DNA of 11,939 nucleotides from an uncultured Alphaproteobacteria bacterium (GTDB lineage Bacteria > Pseudomonadota > Alphaproteobacteria > RF32 > CAG-239), in assembly GCA_944391355.1 (NCBI GenBank), contig CALXTG010000047.1, positions 1 to 11,939 of the forward strand, in the 5' to 3' direction. Positions within the stretch are counted from its first letter, which is position 1; each line of letters begins with the position of its first letter. Positions 1 through 7,246 of this stretch are shown here, piece by piece. Under the pieces are notes generated by a model that saw only the letters and a list, made by a program, of their open reading frames with translations, searched no databases and had not been told where the DNA came from. The translations under genes were made by a program, and so were the position numbers.

Positions 1-2618
1 AGCTGTGCCGAAAGTTTCGGACTGCCGGAAGTCTCCAACAGCAATTTACTGTCCAGCGTCCCCCCCAGATAGGTTCCGTTCAGCTTCTGAATATTAGCCG
101 TTCCCTGCTCCAGGTTAATAAAAGCTGCAGCATTATATAAAACCTCATCACCGTAACTGAGCGTTCCGAATTTCAAATCGGCCAGCAGATCAAAGCCGGC
201 AAACAAACTGTAGTCTATCTTTTCGCGGCTGAAAAAGGGCTGGCTTAAAAACTCGGCATTTCCGCCGCTGCTCCTGAACATATTCTGGTCGCCACCCGGT
301 TTTCCGCCCATTCCGTTATAAAAGAAACGGTCGATTTCCAGCTTGTTAATCTCCCCTTCGACGGCAATTTTCGGCCGGCCGTTATTAAGCGTATAATCAA
401 TACCGCCTTTAAAATTATTAAGCCCGGCATTCATTGTCAGATTACGCAGTCTTAACTTGTCGGCGGTACCGCTGACCGTTCCCCGGAGATTAAACAACCC
501 CAGCGATAAAACTTTCGGCGTATAATTAAATCCCAGATTATTAAGTAATTCAATAAAATCTGGGCTGCGCAGTTCCACGCTGCCTTTATAATAATTGCCG
601 CCGTTTTGCGCCTTAATCTCGCCGCCGTAAATCAAACTGATTTTTCCCGCCTGCGCCGCCGTTTTGGTTGCAAAATATTGCAAATTGCCGCTGGCTATTC
701 CCTCCAGCTTCAGGGTCCTTAATTTCTGCAAATCAAGTTTCGGCGCATTCAGACCGAACTTACTGACCAAAGCGCCGCTGTCCGCCGTCGTCAGCAGATA
801 TTTCAGATTCTTAAACTGCGGCGCCTGTCCGAACCCGCTTACTTCTCCCGACAGTCCGATCTGGGCATTGGCAACCGAAGCAATATCCAAAGTATTGATA
901 TTCAGCCGCCCGCCGGAAAGTTTTCCTTCCAGATAAGTTCTTTCAAAAGGCATTCCTTCGTAAATACCGAGATTCAGATCCAGCATCATTTCCATATCGA
1001 ATTTATTAAGAAAATCCAGCCGGCCGAACCGATAAGCCATCCGTTCCGCAAAAGGTTTCTTTTGCTCTTCTTCCGGCAAAGGCTTAACATAATTATCAAA
1101 ATTAACCGTATCTGCCCGCATGATTGCCAGCATATTCAGGCGTTCTCCGTTAATAACGCCGACATCGCCGCGAAACGTCGTCTTGTCTATCGTAACCTCA
1201 ATCGGCGAAATCTGCATCCGCTGCATATCCCCGTCAAATTTAATGCTGCCCATCGCTTTGCGATAAACCCCGGGAACCGGCGCTTCGGGCTGATATCCCG
1301 CCCATTCCAGAAGCTTGGAAAAATCATTGGCGCTGAAAGAAATATTGCTGCTGTAGGCCAAACGTTCGTCACGATCAAAAATCGAGCCGCTCAGACTCAA
1401 ATTAGTATCGCCGGGAAGCTGCGCGTTAAAATTTGATAAAGTCAGAACATTGTCAACCTCATCAATGCTCAGGACAATATCCCGCAGTTCCTGATTATTG
1501 TAAGACGCCTTGACGGCTTTTATATCCGCCGCCAGATCAAAATCCCATTCCGGCAGATAAACCGCCTCGGGATTATTATATTTATCAAACTGCTTCTGCA
1601 GCCAATAAACCGCCGGCGCCAGATTCCACTCCGTCATCTCAAAACCGGTCTCGATTTTCGGCCGCCATACCTGCTCGACATTCAAATTCGGATTATCCGG
1701 CCGCAGCGGAATAAGCACATTTCCGGCGCCTGCCGTCGTCCCGTATTTTACCACCAGATTATTCAGTTCGATTTTGGTTTTATTGGTATTCACTTCCGTC
1801 GAAACGGCCAGCGGATAGTCATAATTTTTATCAAACGCAAATTGCTTGAAGGTCGCATCGCTGAAGCTCATCAGCTTTTTAGAATCAAAAATAAAATTCC
1901 CGCTGACCGCCCGGTTTTTATACAGCACCGTTCCGTCAAAACGAACAATCGTTTCCGACAGCGGGTGATTCAAAACCATATTCAGCGTCGTCGGCATACT
2001 GTCTGAGATTTTGCCGATTGAAATTGCAAAACCTTCGGGATTATTGTCTTTTACATAACTTCCTTCGATATGATACGGCCCCAGAATACTCTGCGCCATG
2101 ACCTCGGCATTCAAACTGTCAAGATGAACATTAATATCCCGCTCGGGATAAACAAAATCGACCGAAGCATTCTCCAGCGTCACGCTGTCCAGCTGCACTT
2201 CCGATTCGTTAAAATCTTTTTGCGAACCGGGCAAAGGCGAATACCAGTTAAGCACGCCTTCTTCCGTCACTTCCAGATTAATTTCCGGTCCGACCAGCGA
2301 CATCCGCTTAACATCAAAATTTCCCTTTAAAAGCGGCCGCAGCGACAAAGTGGCAACCAGGCTTTTAATCGTTGCCAGCGGTTTACCGCCCTGCGCTCCG
2401 GGATTGTAAATTTTGACATTTTCGGCATTCAGATAAGGGGTCGGCAGCAGCGAGAAAGAAACCGGCCCGTCAAAAACAATCATCTTGCCGGTTACCAAAG
2501 CAAATTGCTCGGCAATTTTATCCTTATGCTGGTTCCAGTCAATGGTCGCCGCATAGACAAACAACCCCCCTATTATCAGGACAATAACGGCAGCTATGGA
2601 CAACCAGAGTTTTTTCAA
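1..2618 (-). CDS. AsmA family envelope protein, C-terminus cut by window edge
   Basis: The minus strand reads open from a TTG at 2618-2616 to the window edge, giving 872 complete codons with no stop. The first residues are MKKLWLSIAAVIVLI (TTG read as Met), followed by more hydrophobic residues and then ATIDWNQHK. This is one membrane anchor at about residues 4-25, followed by a very long periplasm-facing region. The start of the soluble part, with an anchor, an invading-DW motif and then FDGPVSFSLLPTPYLNAENV, is the classic AsmA N-terminal pattern. The rest is repetitive beta-rich sequence with many 'L.G.....' and 'NLD/NLSLSG' turns, as expected of AsmA/TamB-like bridge proteins. Family members act at the cell envelope, in outer-membrane assembly or lipid transport between membranes; the precise role of this one is unknown. 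It is divergent from the cdd operon and probably monocistronic at its 5' end. Family assignment is confident; subfamily is not. Confidence 0.85.
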   Translation of the reverse strand, partial: MKKLWLSIAAVIVLIIGGLFVYAATIDWNQHKDKIAEQFALVTGKMIVFDGPVSFSLLPTPYLNAENVKIYNPGAQGGKPLATIKSLVATLSLRPLLKGNFDVKRMSLVGPEINLEVTEEGVLNWYSPLPGSQKDFNESEVQLDSVTLENASVDFVYPERDINVHLDSLNAEVMAQSILGPYHIEGSYVKDNNPEGFAISIGKISDSMPTTLNMVLNHPLSETIVRFDGTVLYKNRAVSGNFIFDSKKLMSFSDATFKQFAFDKNYDYPLAVSTEVNTNKTKIELNNLVVKYGTTAGAGNVLIPLRPDNPNLNVEQVWRPKIETGFEMTEWNLAPAVYWLQKQFDKYNNPEAVYLPEWDFDLAADIKAVKASYNNQELRDIVLSIDEVDNVLTLSNFNAQLPGDTNLSLSGSIFDRDERLAYSSNISFSANDFSKLLEWAGYQPEAPVPGVYRKAMGSIKFDGDMQRMQISPIEVTIDKTTFRGDVGVINGERLNMLAIMRADTVNFDNYVKPLPEEEQKKPFAERMAYRFGRLDFLNKFDMEMMLDLNLGIYEGMPFERTYLEGKLSGGRLNINTLDIASVANAQIGLSGEVSGFGQAPQFKNLKYLLTTADSGALVSKFGLNAPKLDLQKLRTLKLEGIASGNLQYFATKTAAQAGKISLIYGGEIKAQNGGNYYKGSVELRSPDFIELLNNLGFNYTPKVLSLGLFNLRGTVSGTADKLRLRNLTMNAGLNNFKGGIDYTLNNGRPKIAVEGEINKLEIDRFFYNGMGGKPGGDQNMFRSSGGNAEFLSQPFFSREKIDYSLFAGFDLLADLKFGTLSYGDEVLYNAAAFINLEQGTANIQKLNGTYLGGTLDSKLLLETSGSPKLSAQ

Positions 2619-2748
2619 AAGGATTCTCCTGCTCAAAAATTAAAAAATCGCTTTGCTAAATCGCATAACTATTCTAATATATAACAGCATAAATTGGTTA
2701 ATAAAACTTTTATATAAGACTTATCAGAACTTAAGGAAAAAAGCAAGT
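2619..2748. promoter_or_regulatory. Divergent promoter region between AsmA gene and nucleoside operon
   Basis: This AT-rich 130-base gap must hold the promoters for the leftward AsmA gene and the rightward cdd-deo operon. On the plus strand TTGCTA at 2653-2658 followed after 16 bases by TAATAT at 2675-2680 is a possible but weak sigma-70-type pair. The heptamer AAATCGC occurs twice, at 2645-2651 and 2658-2664, 13 bases apart, flanking that possible -35 box. CTTTTATATAAG at 2707-2718 is an imperfect palindrome with one mismatched pair. These could be operator sites, but no known DeoR or CytR consensus is recognised with confidence. No RNA gene or riboswitch fold was seen. Confidence 0.45.
2626..2630 (-). 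promoter_or_regulatory. Ribosome binding site that decides the TTG start of the AsmA gene
   Basis: The minus strand carries AGGAG seven bases before the TTG at 2618. No ATG or GTG in this frame gives the complete N-terminal membrane anchor with a Shine-Dalgarno sequence, so TTG is the best start. The lysine pair right after it is also typical of the cytoplasmic end of such an anchor. Confidence 0.7.
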
Positions 2749-3150
2749 ATGAGCAATACACAACCCCTCCTTTCCGCCGCCCTTTCCGCCCGAAAAAAAG
2801 CTTATGCGCCCTATTCCGGTTTTGCGGTCGGCTGCGCGCTGCTCGCCGATGACAAACAAATTTACACCGGCGCCAATGTTGAAAATATTTCTTACCCCTG
2901 CGGCACCTGCGCCGAAGCGGGCGCGATCGCGGCGATGATTGCCGGAAGCGGCCGCCGGATTCTTGAGATTCTGATTACGGCCGGCGGAACTGATTTGATT
3001 ACGCCCTGCGGCGCCTGTCTGCAGCGTATTGCCGAATTTGCCGACGCAGAAACGCAAATTCATCTGGCAGACACGACTGCCGTCAAAAAAACCTTAAAGC
3101 TTGCCGACCTTTTGCCGCTCGGCTTCAAAGAAAGGAGTCTCAAGTCATGA
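2749..3150 (+). CDS. cdd: Cytidine deaminase
   Basis: The 133-residue product hydrolytically deaminates cytidine and deoxycytidine to uridine and deoxyuridine in the cytoplasm. Length matches the small zinc-dependent homotetrameric class. Visible family motifs are GANVENISY (residues 41-49, nucleoside ribose contacts), CAE at 54-56 (zinc Cys54, proton-shuttle Glu56) and PCGAC at 86-90 (zinc Cys87 and Cys90). The usual CAER is CAEA here, so the Arg next to the catalytic Glu is absent. The frame is open upstream to an ATG at 2653, but the ATG at 2749 fits the family N-terminus and has AAGGA at 2733-2737, 11 bases upstream, so I chose it. The stop overlaps the punA start by four bases (ATGA), so the two are probably translationally coupled. 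It is the first gene of the operon. Confidence 0.93.
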   Translation: MSNTQPLLSAALSARKKAYAPYSGFAVGCALLADDKQIYTGANVENISYPCGTCAEAGAIAAMIAGSGRRILEILITAGGTDLITPCGACLQRIAEFADAETQIHLADTTAVKKTLKLADLLPLGFKERSLKS

Positions 3151-3962
3151 TTGAACGGATTGCCGCGCAGATTCGCGGCCGTATCGGTGAACGCCGCCCC
3201 CAAACCGCCGTTATTCTCGGCAGCGGCCTCGGAAAACTCGCCGATGAAATTACCGACCCGGTCGTTATTCCTTATGCCGAACTTGAAGGATTTCCGCAAA
3301 GCACCGTTTCCGGTCACCGCGGACAGCTGATTATCGGCCGGCTGGAAGGCCGCGAAGTCCTCTGCCTGCAGGGACGTTTTCACCTGTATGAAGGCATTGC
3401 CCCTTCCGAAATCAATAAAGTCATCAAAGTCCTGCAGGTGCTGGGCATCAAGACTCTGATTGTCACCAACGCCGCCGGCTCGCTGAATTATGACCTTGCT
3501 CCCGGCAGTATCATGCTGATTACCGACCATATTAATCTGTGCGGCACCAATCCCTTAATCGGCCCCGATGACGAAACTTTCGGCCCGCGTTTCCCCGACA
3601 TGAGCAACGCCTATGACAGCGGCCTGCGTCAAAAATTGCTGACTGCCGCCGACAGGCAAAAACTCGAAATCGGTCAGGGCGTTTATCTGATGGTCAGCGG
3701 CCCAACCTTTGAAACCCCGGCCGAAATCAGAGCCTTCCGCACCCTGGGCGCCGATGCCGTCGGCATGTCGACCGTTCCCGAAGTTATCAGCGCCGTCCAT
3801 TCCGGCATAAAAGTTCTCGGCCTTTCGGTCATTACCAATTTCGGAACCGGCATGAAAACCGGCCCGCAAAGCCATGCCGAAACACTTGAGCAGGGACAGC
3901 GCGCCTCTGAAAATCTGATTCGCCTGGTCAAAGGTTTTCTGGGAGAAATGAACGATGAATGA
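3147..3962 (+). CDS. punA: Purine nucleoside phosphorylase, trimeric (PNP/PunA) type
   Basis: The 271-residue enzyme cleaves purine (deoxy)ribonucleosides with phosphate, giving free base and (deoxy)ribose 1-phosphate. It belongs to the trimeric PNP family that includes human PNP, not the hexameric DeoD family. By eye, active-site residues align as follows: Ser26 in GSGLG, His57 in SGHRG, Arg77 and His79 in QGRFHLYEG (phosphate), Ala110 in TNAAG, Glu189 in GPTFETPAE, Met207-Ser208 in GMSTVPE, Asn231 in ITN and His243. The Asn at 231 corresponds to human Asn243 and suggests preference for 6-oxopurines such as inosine and guanosine. A strong AAAGGAG lies at 3131-3137, nine bases before the ATG. 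It overlaps cdd by four bases and deoC by eight. The pentose 1-phosphate product feeds DeoB. The symbol deoD is sometimes used for this family. Confidence 0.93.
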   Translation: MIERIAAQIRGRIGERRPQTAVILGSGLGKLADEITDPVVIPYAELEGFPQSTVSGHRGQLIIGRLEGREVLCLQGRFHLYEGIAPSEINKVIKVLQVLGIKTLIVTNAAGSLNYDLAPGSIMLITDHINLCGTNPLIGPDDETFGPRFPDMSNAYDSGLRQKLLTAADRQKLEIGQGVYLMVSGPTFETPAEIRAFRTLGADAVGMSTVPEVISAVHSGIKVLGLSVITNFGTGMKTGPQSHAETLEQGQRASENLIRLVKGFLGEMNDE

Positions 3963-4692
3963 TATTGAAGCCGCCAAAATCTTAATCTCCTGTCTGGATT
4001 TAACCTCTCTGGGCGATAAGGACACCGACGTCAAAATCGAAGAACTCTGCCGCAAGGCCGTCACACCTTACGGCAAAGTCGCCGCCGTCTGCGTTTATCC
4101 CAAATTCATTCCGTTTGTCAAACGCCTGCTCGGCGGCAGCGAAATCAAAACTGCCACGGTCGTAAATTTCCCCAAAGGCACCGGCAGCATAGAAACCGTG
4201 CAGACCGAAATTCAAAACGCCCTCAAACTCGGCGCCGACGAAATCGACGCGGTATTTCCCTATCGCCGCTTTCTTGACGGCGATGAGGAATATTGCCGCC
4301 GGTATCTTGCGGCCGTTCGCGAAGCCTGCGGCAAAAAGCATACGCTGAAAATCATTCTCGAAACCGGCGAAATTATCAAAGCCGCCAAAATTGCCCGGGC
4401 GGCCGAACTCTGCCTGGAAGCCGAAGTCGATTTTATCAAAACCTCGACCGGAAAAAGCAAAATTTCCGCCACGCCCGAGGCCGCCAACATCATTTTGGAA
4501 ACGATTCACGCCGCCCATAAAAACACCGGGTTTAAGGCCAGCGGCGGTATCCGCACATTGGAAGAGGCCAAAAAATATCTGGTGCTGGCCAACGCCGTTA
4601 TCGGCCCTAAGGCAACCACGCCGAAACGCCTGCGTATCGGCGCCAGCTCGCTTTTAGATGATTTACTCAATGTTATCGCAAGAGGTTATTAA
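3955..4692 (+). CDS. deoC: Deoxyribose-phosphate aldolase
   Basis: The 245-residue class I aldolase splits 2-deoxyribose 5-phosphate into acetaldehyde and glyceraldehyde 3-phosphate, the last step of deoxynucleoside catabolism. The Schiff-base lysine is Lys162 in DFIKTSTG. The second catalytic lysine is Lys194 in FKASGGIRT, and the acidic partner is Asp98 in DEIDAVFPY. These match E. coli Lys167, Lys201 and Asp102. The C-terminal GASSLLDDLL is also a family signature, part of the phosphate-binding end. Length is close to the long, E. coli-like branch (259 residues). GGGAG at 3941-3945 sits nine bases before the ATG. It begins inside the end of punA (eight-base overlap) and ends one base before deoA, so it is coupled on both sides. 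Confidence 0.96.
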   Translation: MNDIEAAKILISCLDLTSLGDKDTDVKIEELCRKAVTPYGKVAAVCVYPKFIPFVKRLLGGSEIKTATVVNFPKGTGSIETVQTEIQNALKLGADEIDAVFPYRRFLDGDEEYCRRYLAAVREACGKKHTLKIILETGEIIKAAKIARAAELCLEAEVDFIKTSTGKSKISATPEAANIILETIHAAHKNTGFKASGGIRTLEEAKKYLVLANAVIGPKATTPKRLRIGASSLLDDLLNVIARGY

Positions 4693-4693
4693 A

Positions 4694-6004
4694 ATGTTCC
4701 CCCAGGAAATTATCCGCAAAAAACGCAACAAACAAAAACTGACAGCCGAAGAAATCAAATTTTTTATTGACGGTCTGACCAAAGGCGAAATCGCCGACAG
4801 TCAGGCGGCCGCTTTAACCATGGCCATTTTTCTCAACGGCTTTGATAAAGACGAAACCGTCGCCCTGACTCTGAATATGCGCGATTCCGGCGATGTCTTG
4901 CATTGGGATGACTTAAACGGCCCGGCGGTTGACAAACACTCGTCCGGCGGCGTCGGCGATAAAATCAGCTTAATGCTGGCGCCGATGATTGCGGCCTGCG
5001 GCGGCTATGTTCCGATGATTTCCGGCCGCGGCCTCGGCCATACCGGCGGCACGCTCGACAAGTTTGACTCAATCCCCGGTTATCAGACCCTGCCCGACAA
5101 CAACACTTTCCGCAAAGTCGTCAAAGAAGTCGGCTGCGCGATTATCGGCCAGACCGGCAATCTCGCGCCGGCCGACAAAAAGATTTACGCAATCCGCGAT
5201 GTCTGCGGCACGGTTGAATCAATCCCGCTGATTACCGCCTCGATTCTTTCCAAAAAACTGGCCGCCGGCCTTGACTGCCTGATTATGGATTTAAAATGCG
5301 GCAACGGCGCTTTCATGTCCAGCCTTGAAGACGGCGAAGCTTTGGCGCGGTCGATTGTCAGCGTTGCCAATGACGCCGGTACCAAAACCCGCGCGATTAT
5401 CACCGACATGAATCAGGTGCTCGGTGCCAATGTCGGCAATGCCCTGGAAGTCCGGGAAGCCGTAGATTATCTCAAAAACCTGCGCCGCGATCCCCGCCTG
5501 CACGAAATCACGCTGGCGCTCTGCGCCGACCTGCTGGTTATCAGCAAACTGGCCGCCAATGAAAACGAAGCCCGGCAAAAACTGCAAAAAGCGCTCGATT
5601 CCGGCGCTGCTCTCGAGAAATTTGCCGCCATGGTAACCGCTCTCGGCGGCCCGGCCGACTTCTGCGACAACCCTGATAAATATCTGCCCCGCGCTAAAAT
5701 CATCAGACCGGTTTTTGCCAAAAAATCCGGCCATGTCAAAGCCATGCAGACCCGCGATATCGGCATGAGCATCGTCGGGCTTAAAGGCGGGAGGGTTCAT
5801 CCCGAACAGAAACTTGATTACGCCACCGGCTTCAGCGACTTCTGCCAAATCGGAGACCCGGCCGACAAAGAACATCCGCTGGCAGTTATTCACGCCCAAT
5901 GCGAAGCCGATTACGAACGCGCCGCCGCCGAACTTCAGGCCGCAATTACCGTCGGCGCCGGCAAACCGGTTCAGAACAAATCAATTATAGAAAAAATAGG
6001 ATAA
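4694..6004 (+). CDS. deoA: Thymidine phosphorylase
   Basis: The 436-residue enzyme reversibly phosphorolyses thymidine and deoxyuridine to base and deoxyribose 1-phosphate. It is close in length and sequence to E. coli DeoA (440 residues). Conserved elements in order are an N-terminal helical part starting MFPQEIIRKKR, phosphate loop VDKHSSGGVGD with His82, and the glycine-rich SGRGLGHTGGTLDK. Next come Arg168 in IYAIRD, Ser183 and Lys187 in ITASILSKK, and MDLKCGNGAFM. His82, Arg168, Ser183 and Lys187 align with E. coli His85, Arg171, Ser186 and Lys190, which contact the pyrimidine. The usual KHSTGG is KHSSGG here, a mild change. I chose ATG 4694 over an in-frame ATG at 4658, because AGAGG (4681-4685) is eight bases upstream and the product then starts like DeoA. 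A broader pyrimidine nucleoside phosphorylase is possible but less likely. Confidence 0.94.
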   Translation: MFPQEIIRKKRNKQKLTAEEIKFFIDGLTKGEIADSQAAALTMAIFLNGFDKDETVALTLNMRDSGDVLHWDDLNGPAVDKHSSGGVGDKISLMLAPMIAACGGYVPMISGRGLGHTGGTLDKFDSIPGYQTLPDNNTFRKVVKEVGCAIIGQTGNLAPADKKIYAIRDVCGTVESIPLITASILSKKLAAGLDCLIMDLKCGNGAFMSSLEDGEALARSIVSVANDAGTKTRAIITDMNQVLGANVGNALEVREAVDYLKNLRRDPRLHEITLALCADLLVISKLAANENEARQKLQKALDSGAALEKFAAMVTALGGPADFCDNPDKYLPRAKIIRPVFAKKSGHVKAMQTRDIGMSIVGLKGGRVHPEQKLDYATGFSDFCQIGDPADKEHPLAVIHAQCEADYERAAAELQAAITVGAGKPVQNKSIIEKIG

Positions 6005-6008
6005 AGAT

Positions 6009-7208
6009 ATGACTCAAAAAGGACGCATAATTATCCTGATGATGGATTCTTTCGGTATCGGCGCCGCTGCCGACGCCGACAAATTTGACAATCTCGGCGC
6101 CGATACTTTCGGCCATATCGCCGCCGCCTTTCCCGGGCTCAAACTTCCCAACCTTGCCGCGCTCGGGCTGTTTGACGCTTACCGAACCTCAACCGGCAAA
6201 GAGCTTCCGCTGCAGCGCGGCACGCCGGCTCTCGCCCTGCCCGCAAAATACGGCTGTATGTCGGAAATCAGCCTTGATAAAGACACCACCTCCGGGCATT
6301 GGGAAATTGCCGGCGCTCCGGTTTTGCAGCCCTGGGGACATTTCAAACCCGACTACCCGTCGTTTCCTGCCGAACTGATTAAACAAATCTGCGACGAAGC
6401 CGGGATTCCGGGAATTTTAGGCAACCTTGCCGCCAGCGGCACCGAAATTATTCAGATTCACGGCGAAGAACACCTCAAAACCGGCAAGCCGATTTTCTAC
6501 ACTTCCGCCGACAGTAATATCCAGATTGCCGCGCACGAAGAATTTTTCGGCCTCGATAAACTTTACAGGCTTTGCGAAATTGCTTTCAAATATGCCAAGC
6601 CTTACAATATTGCCCGCATTATCGCACGTCCTTTTGTCGGCGAAAAAGCCGGCGAATTCACCCGTACCAAAAACCGCCATGACTATTCGGTCAAACCGTT
6701 GATGACTACAGTTCTGGATAAAAACTGCGCTTCCGGTAACAAAGTCATTGCCATCGGCAAAATCCGCGATATTTTCGCCGGACAGGGCATTAGCGAACAT
6801 CATCCCGCCAGCGGGCTGGAAGAAATCTGGAATGTCACGCTTGAACAGATTCGCACCGCTCCCGACGGCAGCATTATTTTTCCCAACTTTGTTGATTTTG
6901 ATATGCTCTGGGGGCACCGCCGCAATGTCGAAGGCTATGCCCGCGGCCTGGAATATTTCGATTCGCGCCTCCCCGAAATCTCTCCGTTGCTGCGGGAAGA
7001 CGATATTGTTTTCATCACCGCCGACCACGGCAATGACCCGACCTACCGCGGCACCGACCACACCCGCGAAAATGTCCCGGTTCTGATGTTCGGCCCCAAA
7101 GTCACTCCCGAATTTATCGGGCACCGCAAGACCTTTGCCGATATCGGCCAAACCATCGCCAACCACCTCGGTCTGGAACCGATGAGTTACGGCACGTCCT
7201 TTCTGTAA
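6009..7208 (+). CDS. deoB: Phosphopentomutase
   Basis: The 399-residue cytoplasmic enzyme of the alkaline phosphatase superfamily interconverts (deoxy)ribose 1-phosphate and 5-phosphate. It links the phosphorylases to DeoC (deoxy branch) and to the pentose phosphate pathway (ribose branch). Metal ligands are visible: Asp13 in MMDSFGIG, Asp298 and His303 in DFDMLWGHR, Asp339-His340 in TADHGND and His351 in GTDHTREN. The segment KDTTSGHWE at 91-99 carries the catalytic threonine. The spacing from Asp298 to His351 is the same as in the Bacillus cereus enzyme. Length fits the family (about 390-410). AGGA at 5998-6001 is seven bases before the ATG, and the gene starts four bases after deoA. It is the last gene of the operon and is followed at once by a hairpin terminator. 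Confidence 0.96.
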   Translation: MTQKGRIIILMMDSFGIGAAADADKFDNLGADTFGHIAAAFPGLKLPNLAALGLFDAYRTSTGKELPLQRGTPALALPAKYGCMSEISLDKDTTSGHWEIAGAPVLQPWGHFKPDYPSFPAELIKQICDEAGIPGILGNLAASGTEIIQIHGEEHLKTGKPIFYTSADSNIQIAAHEEFFGLDKLYRLCEIAFKYAKPYNIARIIARPFVGEKAGEFTRTKNRHDYSVKPLMTTVLDKNCASGNKVIAIGKIRDIFAGQGISEHHPASGLEEIWNVTLEQIRTAPDGSIIFPNFVDFDMLWGHRRNVEGYARGLEYFDSRLPEISPLLREDDIVFITADHGNDPTYRGTDHTRENVPVLMFGPKVTPEFIGHRKTFADIGQTIANHLGLEPMSYGTSFL

Positions 7209-7212
7209 AAGC

Positions 7213-7242
7213 AAAAACGGCAGAGCTTACTCTGCCGTTTTT
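7213..7242. terminator. Bidirectional intrinsic terminator between deoB and pepF
   Basis: A perfect inverted repeat has arms at 7213-7225 and 7230-7242 with a four-base CTTA loop. The core is ACGGCAGAG paired with CTCTGCCGT, flanked by A and T runs. Read rightward it ends in a T run just after deoB. Read leftward it also ends in a T run just after pepF, whose stop is at 7249-7247. It therefore fits termination of both converging transcripts. Confidence 0.92.
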
Positions 7243-7246
7243 TATT

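Noticed and set aside
1062..1436. Plus-strand open frames inside the AsmA gene, also at 664-936 and 2070-2330
   Set aside because: The minus strand is open without a stop for 872 codons here and gives a coherent AsmA-type protein; the plus-strand frames are short and unconvincing.
2653..2748. A 32-residue N-terminal extension of cytidine deaminase
   Set aside because: The extra residues are encoded by AT-rich promoter sequence, fit no family, and the ATG at 2749 has its own ribosome binding site and family length.
4658..4693. A 12-residue N-terminal extension of DeoA that would overlap deoC
   Set aside because: The ATG at 4694 has AGAGG at a good distance and begins MFPQEIIRKKR, like E. coli DeoA.
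5291..5899. A 202-codon open frame on the minus strand across deoA
   Set aside because: It is a shadow of the clearly conserved deoA frame and has no motif or ribosome binding site of note.
6417..7214. A 265-codon open frame on the minus strand across deoB
   Set aside because: deoB on the plus strand has all its catalytic residues. The opposite frame is low-complexity, Phe/Gly/Ala-rich, with no family motif. It arises from the C-ending codon use of the real gene.
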